A stretch of DNA of 64,000 bases from Hymenopus coronatus. Taxonomy: Eukaryota > Arthropoda > Insecta > Mantodea > Hymenopodidae. The translations under genes and the position numbers were made by a program. Location: NCBI GenBank assembly GCA_030762935.1, contig CM060899.1:16475001-16539000 (forward strand), in the 5' to 3' direction. Below, piece by piece: positions 1 to 11,566 of this stretch. How positions within the stretch are numbered: the first letter of the stretch is position 1; the number at the start of each line of letters is the position of its first letter. The notes beneath the pieces are model-generated. The model did not search any database. It was not told the origin of the DNA and worked only from the letters and a program-made list of their open reading frames with translations.

Positions 1-69
1 ATACTGTAAACAAGTAACTTGCCGAACAATTCCGTCTCCATTATGAGAAGGTGTTAAAGCGACGTAAAA

Positions 70-929
70 TCTGATGTGTACCATTCACATGACTTTCTCT
101 GTATCCCTGCAACAAATTATTCTTAAAAAGCTTATACTTCTTGTTACTTTATGCTATTCAGAAAAAATGAGCAGAAATAGTCTTATTACTTGCTTCCTTG
201 TAAGTAGAAGCGAAATAAGGGACTACCATAGGTTAAAGTGATAGTCAAAAGCTGGTTGCTATGTCACTGAAGATCCTTTGTTTGTATGGACAGTAGTTGA
301 CAAATTCCTGTATGAAAAATGTACGTTTTTCATAGCAGAAACCAAAAATAAGGAATTTCACAAAATCGACGAACTCCACGATAAAACGTACATAACATAA
401 ATTGTGTGTTTTAAAGTGCTCTACATTTTTTGTGTAGTAAGTTTTGGTCCAGCTCTTACGGTTTAGCAGTTATTCAAAATTCAGTAAAATTCATCCAGAA
501 TAAACTACTCTTCAGAGGCTATTCCCAGAAAATTCAAGATATACATATTATTTGTCAGATAAATATCTTTAATATACGAAATTTTAATCAAAATCGTTAG
601 AGCCATTTTTGAGAAAATCAAAGTTTTCGAAAAAAGTTCCATGTAAAGGGTGTTGGGGGTGGGGGGATTTTTCTCAAAATCTTCGTGTCGCATCCCTGAA
701 AGATACTAAACTTAAATACCAAGTTTGGTATTTTACCTGCTTTTCGTTTTTGAGTTATCGTGTTCACACACACACACACACGGACCTTTTTCCGAAATGC
801 TTTTTTTTTTTTTTTAGATAAAGGGGACCCTAAAATATATTTCCGGTGAGATCTCGGTATCGAATTTTTCGGTGAAGTGCAATACCTTCTCTATACACTA
901 TGTACATAGTGCGTATAGAGAAAGTAAAA
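70..929 (+). mobile_element. H-unit, full length (type A)
   Basis: Clear 5' end (ctgatgtgtaccattcacat) and 3' hairpin (ttctctatacactatgtaca / gtgcgtatagagaa). Holds a (CA)8-type tract at 765-782 and the palindrome near 715-735. Confidence 0.9.
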
Positions 930-930
930 C

Positions 931-962
<32 letters not shown>
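928..962. repeat. (CA)n microsatellite at H-unit junction
   Basis: About 35 bp of CA immediately after the 3' end of an H-unit. Confidence 0.95.
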
Positions 963-964
<2 letters not shown>

Positions 965-999
965 TTTAATAACCATCACCGAAAGGTTGTAAAATTCCT

Positions 1000-1112
1000 A
1001 ACCAAAAATGAAAAGTCCGTTAAATACCAAACTTGGTATTTAAGTTCATCTTCAGCAAAATGCGGAAGATGAATTTCAAGAAAATCCACCGCCCAAATTG
1101 CTCTTTGCATGG
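1000..1112 (-). mobile_element. H-unit fragment
   Basis: Contains aaatgaaaagtccgttaaat, the palindrome aaataccaaacttggtattt and 'aatttcaagaaaatccacc', in reverse order. Confidence 0.7.
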
Positions 1113-1789
1113 TAACACTATCGTTATCGTTAAAAAATAATTATTTTTATTATAATACATGTTTTAGAATTTTGTATAACAAATGAAGTTAAATATTGAA
1201 TTTTTGCGTATGGTGTTCATTCTAAATGTGTTTTTTAACTAGTAAACAATAAGAGACAATTCTTATTACACAAAGTAAGTGTTCTTAAATAACCAAAAAA
1301 TGTTTGTGGTGTTAAACCATTTCCGATTATTACTAGACCCCGGATTTTTATCTAATACCAAGGTGCAAAATATGTACTTATTTATGTAATATCAACAAAA
1401 TATGTAAAACTATATAATATTCTAAATGCTAAGATTACCATCTCAAATCTAAATGCAGACTGCAAATTACCCAGAATTTTGTAATTTGATGGGTCTCTTA
1501 AGTACCTAAATTAATTACAATGAGTTAAAATTTAAACACTAAATATTGAATTAATTATAATAAATAATTTTATGCAGAATTTATCTAAAATTTATTTTCA
1601 AGTAGGTAATTACGAAATAAGAAATACCTATGTGTTTTGAATTATATTTATTAAAATTACTCATTTCACATGTTTATTTTACTTAAATTTTAGACGGTAA
1701 AGCAATATTGAAATACTGAACAGATTTATCAATGAATGAAACAATCAATTCAAAATGATTAAATTATAATGATGCATTTTCAGTTTTCT
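1113..1789. other. AT-rich spacer
   Basis: About 680 bp of very AT-rich sequence with no long open frame or repeat match in the window. It may include the 3' region of the adjoining hAT copy. Confidence 0.5.
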
Positions 1790-3230
1790 ATCTCTTGGCA
1801 TACCATGAACAACCAGGCGTTTTCATTTGGAGTCTTTTGCTTCTTTCAACGTGCAGTGAATAACCATATACTTCTCCATATTTTCAGGGGTCATTGTTTG
1901 TCTCCTATCGGATAAAATGTTCTTATAAGCAGAGAAGCTTCTCTCCACGTCACACAAAATAACAGGAGCATATTTTTGCATAAGAATCTGATTTACAGAG
2001 AAATGTTTTGGTTAATCGACAGTCACCATTTAACACTTCAGACACGGACACAAGCGTAGAGTAACCTGGATTCCGTTTAGCGCAGCTTTGAATTTTTCAC
2101 CTACTTTCCTACATCTCCTGCAGCTACACTAAGCTTCTGTGATGCACGTTCCATTAAATCCATAGATTCGTGAAGAAGGGAACCTGATGTTTCCAACTGC
2201 TTGATGGTGCTAGGCAACCAGCCGAAGTTACTTTTGATGTAAACACAGGAGCTTGCCACTTTCGGATCTTTAAAGCTGTCCTGAGATTCACGTATGGAAA
2301 CAACTACTTCCGAAGAGAACATGTTCACCACTGACTGGACGCCTTCAAAATGTTCTCAGTAGAAGTTCACAACTTCTAACCACGTACCCATCTTGTAAGT
2401 AACTGGCTCAGGAGACAAAGGGACCTGCTGGAGATGATTTTTATAGCAATGAATTCTGTGCGCTGCTTTCACGAAGACCTTTTTTGTTGCCGATATTCAC
2501 ACAGGGAAAAGTACTTCGTACTTCTTCAGCAACACGTTGCAAAGCAAGGGCCAAGCAGGTGAAGTGAAGTACATTTGGGTAGAAAACATTAAGAGCAGTA
2601 GCAGCTTTAATCATGTTCGCTGCGGCATCTGGATACATAATTAAAACCTTTTCCTCACACACACACACTGATTCTTCATCCCACCATTCACGGATCATGC
2701 AATTGTAGAATGATTTGTTTGTTATAACACCTTGCAACAGATTAGGAATGGTTTTCTTGGACTTTCGGAGTCTAGTTTTCCTGCAACTAAATTTGCTATG
2801 TACCGACCCATGTCAACTGTAGCTTTATCGACAGCAAACCCAATACAGAAGTCTCCAATTTTGCTCCGTATATGAGCAACTGCTTCTTCATAACACACAT
2901 TAAGATACTTTTTCCTCAGAGTGGATTCGTCAGGAATAACCTTCTTGCAATATTTTTCTAGAAAGGAGTGAAATTGAGGAATTTGAAGTTTAAGCCACGG
3001 AATATTAGCTGCAACCATTGCACTGCACAGGTCTTTAAAAAAATAATTTCCGGACGGTTCCTGCTGCATTTGTGTCAACTTTCTAGAAGACTGTAGGTGT
3101 TTGTTGCGTACGTGAAGAGCACTCTTGATATCCGTCGGTTGTAAAGGCGCTATGTAATTTCATCCATGAATTCAACTTGCAGAATAGCGAGGACGCAATT
3201 GGTGCCATTTTACTAAGACTTGCAAGAAAC
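1790..3230 (-). pseudogene. hAT-like (CGGBP1-type) transposase remnant, copy 1
   Basis: The minus strand carries consecutive pieces of one transposase in different frames. The first is MAPIASSLFCKLNSWMK near 3,208, then LQIPQFHSFLEKYCKK and GFAVDKATVDMGRYIANLV (3,078-2,722). AAANMIKAATALNVFYPNVL and LALQRVAEEVRSTFP follow (2,737-2,441), then VFVKAAHRIHCYKN and PEPVTYKMGTWLEVVNFY near 2,400, and the helical SIRESQDSF segment (2,331-2,101). Near 1,850-1,960 a C-terminal VERSFSAYKNILSDRR motif matches the hAT dimerisation region. Such proteins cut and paste DNA in the nucleus. At least two frameshifts and an in-frame stop make it dead. The CA-like tract near 2,660 is inside the frame. The same family recurs at 53.9-56.1 kb. 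Family assignment is by recognisable motifs; terminal repeats were not found. Confidence 0.75.
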
Positions 3231-3845
3231 TAACTGCAGTATTATCGCCTCGCTATATTTTGATGGTTGTCCAGCGGCTCACTTTTGTTTCCTTACAAGA
3301 TGCCGACTACCGCGACAATGGTAACAATCAATTTCTCCAGTTTTTGTAAACGCCCAAAGCGCTACGAGAAACGTGACACTGGAGGTCCAACATTGTCGAG
3401 CGGCATTAAACATTTGTAAGGGAGTCCCAAATGACGTAATTCGCCAACATTTTTACTTCTCATTGAAATATTATGCAGAATTTAAAATATGTAATTGCAT
3501 AAAAATCCGGCTCTACTTATTATTTCTATACACGTACAAAAGGCACAAAAAGAAATCAGCACTGTCTTGTTCCGTACACCGCATTCCTTACCGTATTACG
3601 TCATGTTTTTATTTAATTGGCTGATACTGTCACCTTGCAGGCGAGTGTTCTATATCGAACCAATAGAGCAACTCATTCGCTATAGGTATAGCCACCTTAC
3701 TCAATTGGAAGCGAGATTAGGTAACGTGTGCTCAACAGTAAGCTTCTCCTTCGCCAATCAGTGACGGAGCGGCCAGCGGATATCAGAAGACACGCTCTTT
3801 AAATCCCCAACAGACAATCAGAAATTCGATGTCTATTACTATTTG
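3231..3845. other. Spacer without recognised feature
   Basis: GC content is higher than in the spacer on the other side of the hAT copy. The longest frames (83-89 codons) have no recognisable domain. It may contain the 5' flank of the hAT element. Confidence 0.4.
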
Positions 3846-4689
3846 TGCTCTGTGTACTATGTATTTGTATTGCACCTGAAAATTCGATACCGATATTTCA
3901 CCGGAAATATATGTTTTGCGACCCCACTACATCCAAAAAAGTATTTTTAGAAAATGTCCGTGTGTGCGTCAGTCCGCGCGCGCGCATTTGTGTGTGTGGA
4001 CAGAATAACTCAAACCGAAAAGAGCGTTGAATACCAAACTTGGTATTTAAGTTTGGTATCTTCCAAGGATGCGACACGAATTTCAAGAAAATCCGCCCAT
4101 CCCCAACTACCCTTTACAGGGAACTTTATCCGAACATTTTGATTTTCTCAAATGGCTCTAACGATTTGATTAAAATATCATATATTAAAGACATTTGCCT
4201 GACAAATAAAATGCATGTCTTGAATTTTCTGCGAATAGCCTCTGAAGACTACTTTATTCTGGACGAATTTTACGGAATTTTGCATAACCGGCAAACGTAA
4301 GACAGAGAAAAACTTAATTAACAGAAAATGTAGATCACGTTAAAACACACAATATATGTTTTATAATTTTTTTTTCGTGGAGTGGGTCGTTTTTTAGATA
4401 CGCCTTGTTATTGGTTTAAGCTTTAAAAAACTTATACTTTTCTCATATGGGAATTTGTCAACTCCTGTCCATCAAACAAAGGAACATCAGTCACATAGCA
4501 ACCAGCTTTTGGCTATCACTTTAACCTATGGTACTCCTTTATTTCGCTTCTACTTACAAGGAAGCAAGTATAAGACTAATTTTTTCTCGATTAGCATGAA
4601 GTGAATAGAAGCATAAGCATAAGCTTTTTAACAGTAATTTGTTGCTGAGATGTAGAGAGGGCTATATGAATAGAACACTAGATTTTTTT
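3846..4689 (-). mobile_element. H-unit, near full length
   Basis: Reverse copy from a degraded hairpin (tgtactatgta) to 'gagatgtagagagggctatatgaat'. Its GT/CG tract is short (cgcgcgcgcatttgtgtgtgtg). Confidence 0.85.
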
Positions 4690-4801
4690 TATACATGGGA
4701 CCCTAATACCTAAATTTCCGGTGAAATCTCAGTATCACATTTTCGAGTAGAGTGCAATACCCTCTCTACCTACTTACCATATATTCTCCAAAGAAAGTAA
4801 A
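4690..4801 (+). mobile_element. H-unit 3'-end fragment
   Basis: 'gggaccctaatacctaaatt', 'tccggtgaaatctcagtatc' and a terminal aaagaaagtaaaat are present; the hairpin is decayed. Confidence 0.75.
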
Positions 4802-4804
4802 ATG

Positions 4805-4990
4805 CTTTGAGGTATGGGGAGCATGTGTGCCTCACATTAAAAAGATTCCTAGTTAGAATGTAGCTTTGAGTTATTTGCCGTATAATGTTTATTTCCGGGG
4901 TTTTCCATTATCCTGAGGAGAAGAATGTCTGGTAACTTAGTTCTGTGGACCTCAGGCTCATTTAACAATCAAGCACCCGATATAATCAGG
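4805..4990 (+). mobile_element. tRNA-derived SINE, family S2, old copy
   Basis: 'gcatgtgtgcctcacatt' from the head and 'ttttccattatcctgaggag' from the body identify the family on the plus strand; the B box is lost. Lies between H-unit fragments. Confidence 0.6.
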
Positions 4991-4999
4991 CATTAACTC

Positions 5000-5348
5000 A
5001 AGAAACATAATCGGTTAAATGGCAAGCTTGGAATTTTAAGTTTGGCATACTTAGTATATAGGAGGATGCAACTCGAATTTTTTCCAAGAACATTTGTCTA
5101 AATGTCGTACATTTAACATATTTACATTACAAATAAAATGTTACTTTGAATTTTCTAAGAATACCCTGACTGTTATATAATTGGCAAACCCTAAAAGTTA
5201 CGTAAGCCTTAATTGGACACCAAAAATATCTCACTAAAGCACATAATTTGACATTTTTTTATGGCGTTAATAGTTTCCGAATTATTCTTTGTTATTGATT
5301 TAAATTCTGAAACACTTTTCTACTTTTCATTGCTATTCTGTTTAATTT
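5000..5348 (-). mobile_element. H-unit internal fragment, degenerate
   Basis: Recognisable words include aatcggttaaatggcaagct, gaattttctaagaata and 'tccgaattattctttgttat'. Both ends are lost. Confidence 0.6.
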
Positions 5349-5876
5349 CCTTACTGCTTACATATACCGGGTCGTTAGATTGATTAAGCTTTTAGCATCA
5401 GTGGGTTTAAATGCATGACTTCATTAATTCAGCGAGCTCCTTGTCTCAAAGGGGAGGTACGGAATTGAACCTTAGCCTGCATGCATTGTAGTAGACTTCG
5501 TAAACATTTTGATGTACAGAGCGGTGCAGAACTATTTTTCACCAGGAAGTGACTACCGATCACAGATTTGTATGACTGAGTGCTACTTCCGAACTGGAAG
5601 AATGTTATACATATCGACATAAGGGTGCGATTGAGAGTTTACGAGATGCAAGTGAATGTCCCAAATGTACATATTTGAAAGGTACGATACAAGTCACTAA
5701 GGTGATGTCGAAACTGTTGATATCCCCCCTTCTGCTCATCGTTTGCAAGTTCTCTACAAGAGACAATGTGTGATAAACTCGCTACCTAGTATTGATGTCA
5801 TGCGCGGGCAAAGACCAAATAAATCTGAAGACACTGTATAAGTAGAGTAAGAGATATAGCATGCCATCAAGACAAA
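5349..5876. other. Spacer without recognised feature
   Basis: About 530 bp unlike the H-unit; no domain or repeat recognised. Confidence 0.4.
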
Positions 5877-6733
5877 TCTGATATGTTCCATTCACATAAC
5901 TTTCTCCACATCTTTGAAACAAATTATAGTTAATAAGCTTATTTTCCCATCTACTTCACGATAATCGGGTTAAACATTAGCAAAAATGGTTCTGTTACTT
6001 ACTTCCCTTATAAATAGAAGGGAAATGATAGAATACATTAGGCTAAACCGACAGGTAAATGTTTTAAAATGTGGTTCGTATGGGATTGAAACCCGTTTCT
6101 TTACGTGGTCAGCTGTTGACAAGTACCCCTAGGAGAAAAGTTTAAAACTGAAACCTATAATAAGGAATTTCTTGAAAACGGTTAATTCCACGAAGATAAT
6201 GCATGACATAAATTATGTGTTTTAAGCAGATCTACGTCTTATGTGCAGTAAGTTTTTGTCTATCACTTACGGTTTACTGGTGAATCAAAATTCAGAAAAA
6301 TTTGTCCAGAATAAAAATGTCTTCAAAGGCTATTCCCAGATAATTCAAGATATAGATTTTATTTTTCATGTAAATATATTAAATATAATAGATTTTAATC
6401 AAAATCGTTAGAGCCATTTTTGAGAAAATCAAAATTCTCGAACTTTTTTCCATGTAAAGAGTAGTTGGAGGTGGTGGGATATTTTTTTAAATCTTCGTGT
6501 CGCATCCTTGGAAAGTGCCAAACCTAAGTACCAAGCTTGGTATTTAACAGACTTTTCGTTTTTGAGCTATGCTGGCCACACATACCCATGGACATTTTTC
6601 TAAAAAAAAAATTATATATTCTGGGGGTCTCAAAACATGTATTTCCGGTGAATTCTCGGTATTGAATTTTGGGTGCAGTGCAATACCTTCTCTATACACT
6701 ATGTACATAGTACATGTAGAGAAAGTAAAAATC
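5877..6733 (+). mobile_element. H-unit, full length
   Basis: Ends well preserved (tctgatatgttccattcaca; tgtagagaaagtaaaa). The CA site is reduced to cacacataccc and the palindrome to accaagcttggtattt. Confidence 0.88.
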
Positions 6734-7420
6734 GCCACCGAGATTTCACTGCAAAAACTTATTGAGACACCCTGAATCTAATTTTAGAAAACAGTACTAC
6801 CTCTCTAACTGTGAAGCTCCATTACGATATATAAGTTAAAACATTTTCAGGACGTGACATGAACATTTTCCACCCTAAAGTACTCGTCGGATGGTAAGTT
6901 TTTCGTAAATTTTGGTTTTCTCAAAAATTACCCTTAACGATTTCAAGTCTTCTTTCTTGCATAAACGCTAATGCATGAGATATAGTCGTCCTCCGTGGTG
7001 TAATGGTTACCATATACCCAAGGTCGCGGGTTCAAACCTGGCGGAGGACGATGGATTTTTTCAGGTGTAAAAATCCTTAGCATGGCTTCCTTCGGAAGGG
7101 AAGTAATGCCGTTGGTCCCGTGTCATAGATTTACGGCACGTAAAAGAACCTCAAGCCTGATAAGAGAGGCCTCTGAGCAATTAAGCGGTCTTTCACGCCC
7201 AGTATAGAATGGGACGCTGAGAATCACAGCAGTTGAAGAGCGTCCATAAATAACACGCCATTTCCATTTTGCATGAGATATGGAGAAAATCTTACGAGCA
7301 AAAGATGTAGAATCAAAACACACAATATGTTAATAATCCTGTTTTGAAGAGTTAACGATTTCAAAGACATTCCTTGTAATTGGTTTGATTTTCAAACACA
7401 TATTCTCGAATGATAAACAA
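6734..7420 (-). mobile_element. Old H-unit fragment split by SINE
   Basis: H-unit similarity in reverse on both sides of the S1 SINE: 'attttggttttctcaaaaat' before and 'acacacaatatgttaataat'/'attccttgtaattggtttga' after. Confidence 0.6.
6984..7269 (+). mobile_element. tRNA-derived SINE, family S1, with 12-bp TSD
   Basis: The tRNA-like head has an A box (GTGGTGTAATGGTTACC) and a B box (GGTTCAAACC). The body contains 'ccttcggaagggaagtaatg', 'ttacggcacgtaaaagaacc' and 'gcgtccataaataacacgcc'. The perfect direct repeat TGCATGAGATAT lies at 6,972-6,983 and 7,270-7,281. It interrupts a minus H-unit fragment. Confidence 0.9.
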
Positions 7421-7421
7421 T

Positions 7422-8471
7422 TTTTACTTTCTCTACTTCGTACATAGCACATAGGTAGAGACGGTATTGCATTCCACCCAAAATTTCGAAGCTGAGATAT
7501 TACCGGAAATAAACGTTATAGGAGCCCCTGAATTGTTTTTTGTTAGAAAAAGTTCTCTGTGTGCGTGCGTGCGCGCGCGTACATGTCCGTGTCTGTGAAC
7601 ACCATGAAAAGTCTGTTGAATACCAAACTTGATATTTAAGTTCAGCATATACCAAGGATGCGACACGGAGATGTTCAAGAAAATCCCCCAACAAAACTTA
7701 CCTTTACATGGAAAAAGTTAAAAAAAAATCGTGATTTTCTCAAAGGTACCGATTTGATCAAGATAGTGTGCTCAAGATATTGTTCGACAAACTAAATGAT
7801 GTTGTACATTTTCTGGGAATTCTAAATTTTGAATAACTTCTGCAGAAATGGTAAAGCGGAATAGATATAAAACCTTACTCCACAATTTGTCATTTATTTT
7901 TTAGATTTAACCGTTTCCGAGATATTCATTGTTATTTTATTTATTTAACATGCTTGATGATATCTTACAATGAATGCAATCGGTGAAATGATACATCTCG
8001 GGTCCCATGGAGTTTAAAGCTACTCGATATTCGTCTTCTCAGGATAAGGGAGACCCTCCCCCCCAAAAAAAAAAACTTACGCTAACTCACCCTAAGCGAG
8101 ATTCGAACTCGCGACCTATTGAATGTGAGGCAGACACGTTACCCCCACACTAACCAAGCGGGCTTCCTTGTTCTTGATTTTAGCTTTAAACTGCTTAATT
8201 TTTTTTTCAAACGGTAAAATACGTTTCATTTATATCTCCGTTGTTTTACTCCTAGAATGCAAAGAGAAACAAATTGCAATTGTTTCACATAGCAACCAGC
8301 TTTTAAAGATTTGACTATCGCCTTAGCCGAGTTTATTCCCTTCTACTTACAAGGAAGCAAGTAATATATAGACCGTTTCTGTTAATGCTTCTCTCTTTTA
8401 GCATGGTGTAGATAGAATAATAAGCTTTTGTAAGAATAGTTTGCAGAACAGGTACAGGAAGTCATGTGAGG
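7422..8471 (-). mobile_element. H-unit, full length, split by S2 SINE
   Basis: Begins tttttactttctctacttcg with hairpin (tacatagcacataggtagag) and ends 'ggtacaggaagtcatgtgag'. The S2 SINE occupies 7,945-8,165. The variable tract reads gtgcgtgcgtgcgcgcgcgt. Confidence 0.87.
7945..8165 (-). mobile_element. tRNA-derived SINE, family S2, within H-unit
   Basis: The minus strand has a tRNA-like head (CCCGCTTGGTTAGTGTGG ... GAGTTCGAATCTCGC), then a body with 'ggtctcccttatcctgagaa' and 'catgggacccgagatg'. It interrupts a minus H-unit; the flanks cattgttatt and ccttgttctt are an imperfect target duplication. Confidence 0.82.
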
Positions 8472-8485
8472 TTTTTTTTTTTTTT

Positions 8486-9320
8486 TTACTTTCTCTACAC
8501 ATACTATGTACATAGTGTAGAGAGAAAGTGTTGTATTGCACCCAAAAATTCGATATCTACTGAGATTTCACCGGAAATACATGCTTTGGGTCCCCCTGAA
8601 TCCAAAAAAGGCATTTTTAGAAACAGGTCCGTGTGCGTCTGTGGACAGCATAGGTCTAAAACGAAAAGACCATTAAATACCAAACTTGATAATTAAGTTT
8701 GATATCTTCCAAGAATGCGTCATGAAGATTTTCAAGAAAATTTCCCCACCTCTAACTACCCTTTACATGGAAAAAAAATATCGAAACTTTTGTTTTTTTT
8801 TTAAAAATGACACTACGCTTTTAATTAAAACACCACATTTTAAAGCCATTTCCATCACAAATAAAATGAATATCTTAAATTTTCAGGGAATAGCTTCTGG
8901 ATGAATTTTGCATAACTAGTCAACAAATACTTACTACACAAAAAATGTAGATCGCGTTAAAATACACATTTTATGTCATACATTTTTTTCGTGGAGTTTA
9001 CCGTTTTCGAGACACTCCTTGTTACTAGTTTCAGTTGTAAATTACTTACACTATTCTCAGACAGGAAGTGTCCGTCTTTCTTTTGTTCTACTCCTGGCCA
9101 AGCAAAGAAGCAATGGCAATGAGATACGCATAACGACAGCTTTTAAAACATTTGACTATCGCTTTAGCATAGCGCATTCCTCTAGTTCACTTCTACTTAT
9201 AAGGAACTAACTAATAAGAACATTCTGCTAATGTTCATCTCGATTGGCATGGTGTAGAAAGATCTTTTGTAACAAGTTTGTAGCACAGCTAGACAAAGTC
9301 ATGTGAGTTGAACTGCGTCA
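8486..9320 (-). mobile_element. H-unit, full length
   Basis: Follows the previous copy head to tail, separated by a T run. Hairpin acacatactatgtacatagt is present; the other end reads 'agacaaagtcatgtgagttg'. Confidence 0.88.
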
Positions 9321-9848
9321 TAAATTAACACATTTTCCAGAGGTTTACATGATCTAACTGAGGATTCAGTTTGGCCCCAGAAAAATGAAAGCAAAGTCGT
9401 GGGAGACGTCATGGTAGACAATTTTATCTTCTATATTTGAAGGTACCGATTTCAGGCGTGGTATATATAGATTTATCTCCCTAAGGGGCTCATGACATTC
9501 CTCTGGTGTTTAAAATAGGAAGTGAAGCAAAAAATAAGGAAACACAGAAATAAATCTTTTTAGCCAAATAGTGGTGGTGTAGCCATATCTGAGAGCGCTC
9601 TTAACCAGAGCGTAACAACACTGACAAAAACCAGCTCCTGGAGGTCGTAGCTAATTCTGGAACCAGCCACTTAAACCTCACGGTCTGCTCAATTTCCAGC
9701 ACAAGGATGTCTTCAATCCATTCTGCTATAAAGATAACTGCACTATCCCAAGGGAAAAAGAAGTTCAGGTTTCCCTCCTTACTTCTGGGTGCTTCATGAA
9801 AATGTTTAAAATAAACTGCAGTTACAAGAAAGTCTACCAAATAAACCA
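9321..9848. other. Non-H-unit segment between convergent H-unit 5' ends
   Basis: About 530 bp single-copy segment between a minus and a plus H-unit, which are head to head. A minus open frame of 82 codons (9,601-9,849; FFFPWDSAVIFIAEWIEDIL) is not recognised. No terminal repeats seen. Confidence 0.4.
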
Positions 9849-10523
9849 CAAGAGAGCTGCTCTACAAACTCCTTACAAAAGATCTTCTTTCTAGACAATG
9901 CTAATCGACATAAACATTAGCAGAATGTTATTACTTGATTCCTTATCTATAAGCAGAAGGGAACTAAATGAATGTCCTATGGTAAACTGACAGTCTAATG
10001 TTTTAAAAGCTGTCGTTATGCGATTGTCATTGCAAATCGCTTCTTTGCTTGGCCAGGAGTAGAACAATACAAAAACGGACACTCCCGTCTGGGTAAACGT
10101 ACTTTACAATTGAAACTAATAACAAGGAATATCTCAAAACTCCACGAAAAAAATGTATATGGTATAAATTGTGTGTTTTAACGTGTGTAGCTAGTGTTTC
10201 TCTCTTGCGGTTTACTAGTTATGCAAAATTCAGCAAAATTCATCGAGAATAAACAGGTCTTTAGAAGCTATTCCCAAAAAATTCAAGATATACATTTTAC
10301 TTGTTATGGAAATGGCTTTAATATGTGGCATTTTAATCAAAATCGTTAGAGCCATTTTTAAGAAAATTATTTTTTTCGAAAACTTTTCTATGTAAGGGGT
10401 AGTTAGGGGTGGGGGATTTTCTTGGAAATGTTCACGTCGCATCCTTGTAAGATATCAAACCTAAATACCAAGTTTGGTATTTAATGGTCTTTTCGTTTTT
10501 GAGCTATGCTGTCTCTCACTCTC

Positions 10524-10586
<63 letters not shown>

Positions 10587-10750
10587 TACACACACACACA
10601 AACGGACCTTTTTGAAAATGCTTTTTTTATTATTCAGGGGGTCCTAACACCATGTATTTCCGGTGAAATCTCTGTATCGAAGTTTTGGGTAAAATACATA
10701 CCTTCTCTATCCACTGTGTACATTGTAAATATGGGGCTAGAGAAGAAAAA
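9849..10750 (+). mobile_element. H-unit type B, 5' truncated
   Basis: Starts inside the type B 5' region (gagagctgctctacaaactc) and ends with the type B hairpin (atgtgtacattgtaaatatgg-like, then ggggctagagaa). Holds the longest variable tract, (CT)n(CA)n. Confidence 0.85.
10511..10601. repeat. (CT)n(CA)n microsatellite inside H-unit
   Basis: About 59 bp of CT followed by about 30 bp of imperfect CA, at the standard variable site of the unit. Confidence 0.96.
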
Positions 10751-10751
10751 A

Positions 10752-11566
10752 ACAATGTATGTGTTCCCTTCACATGACTTTCTGTTGCTGTTGCACAATC
10801 AGACTTTCCTTAGAAAAGATGGTTCCTTTATCTACGCCATGCTAATTGAGATAAACGTTAGTAGAAATATTCCTTATTTGGTGCCTTATAAGTATAAGAG
10901 AAATAAGTTAATACACTACACTAAAGCGATAGCCAAATCTTTTAAATGCTATCGCTGTGTGAAACAATTGAAATACCTACGATTCTCTTTTTAGCATTTC
11001 CGCTTGAGAACAATTTTAAGTATTTTAAAATTGAAACCAATAAGAAGGAATGTATCGAAAACGGTCAACTCTACAAGAAAAATGCACATAATATAAGTTA
11101 TGTGTTTTAACGAGATATACACTTTTTGTGCAGTAAGTTTTTGTGTATCTCTTATGGTTTAGCCGTTATGCAACATTCTGCAAATCTTACCCAGAGGTCT
11201 TCAGAGGCCTTTCTCAGAACATTCAAAACATTATATTTGTGATGTAAATATCTTTAATATACGGTATTTTAATCAAAATCTTTGGAGCCATTTTTGAGAA
11301 AAACTTTTCCACAAGAGTAGTTTGTGGTGGGAGATTTGTTGAAAATCTTCGTGTCGCACCTTTGGAAGATCTCAAACTTAAATACCAAGTTTGGTATTTA
11401 ACTGTCTTTCGTTTTTCTGTTGTCCACAGACACACACAGGGACCATTTTCTAATTTTTTTTTCTGACTCGGGACCTCAAAACATATTTTTTTAATATAAA
11501 CATTGAGTTTTTTGTGGAATACAATACCTTCTCTAGATGCTATGTACATAATACTAGAGAAAGTAA
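10752..11566 (+). mobile_element. H-unit, full length, tandem
   Basis: Starts directly after the preceding hairpin (atgtgttcccttcacatgac) and ends tactagagaaagtaaaa. CA tract is short (cagacacacacaggg). Confidence 0.88.

Noticed and set aside
900..929. Rho-independent terminator
   Set aside because: The hairpin with A/T run is the 3' terminal structure of the H-unit in a eukaryotic genome, repeated dozens of times.
1000..1112. H-unit as a TA-target MITE (mariner or Tc1 type)
   Set aside because: No TA or other constant duplication flanks the full copies, the terminal inverted repeats are subterminal and short, and copies join directly 3' to 5'.
3373..3764. 83-89-codon overlapping plus frames as a gene
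   Set aside because: Random-looking composition, no splice or domain support.
6999..7050. tRNA genes with good A and B boxes
   Set aside because: The tRNA-like heads at 7.0, 8.1, 19.9, 48.2 and 52.0 kb are attached to SINE bodies and flanked by target duplications, so they are SINE promoters.
10511..10569. Possible CRISPR or tandem satellite array
   Set aside because: Simple dinucleotide repeat inside an H-unit; no repeat-spacer structure anywhere in the window.
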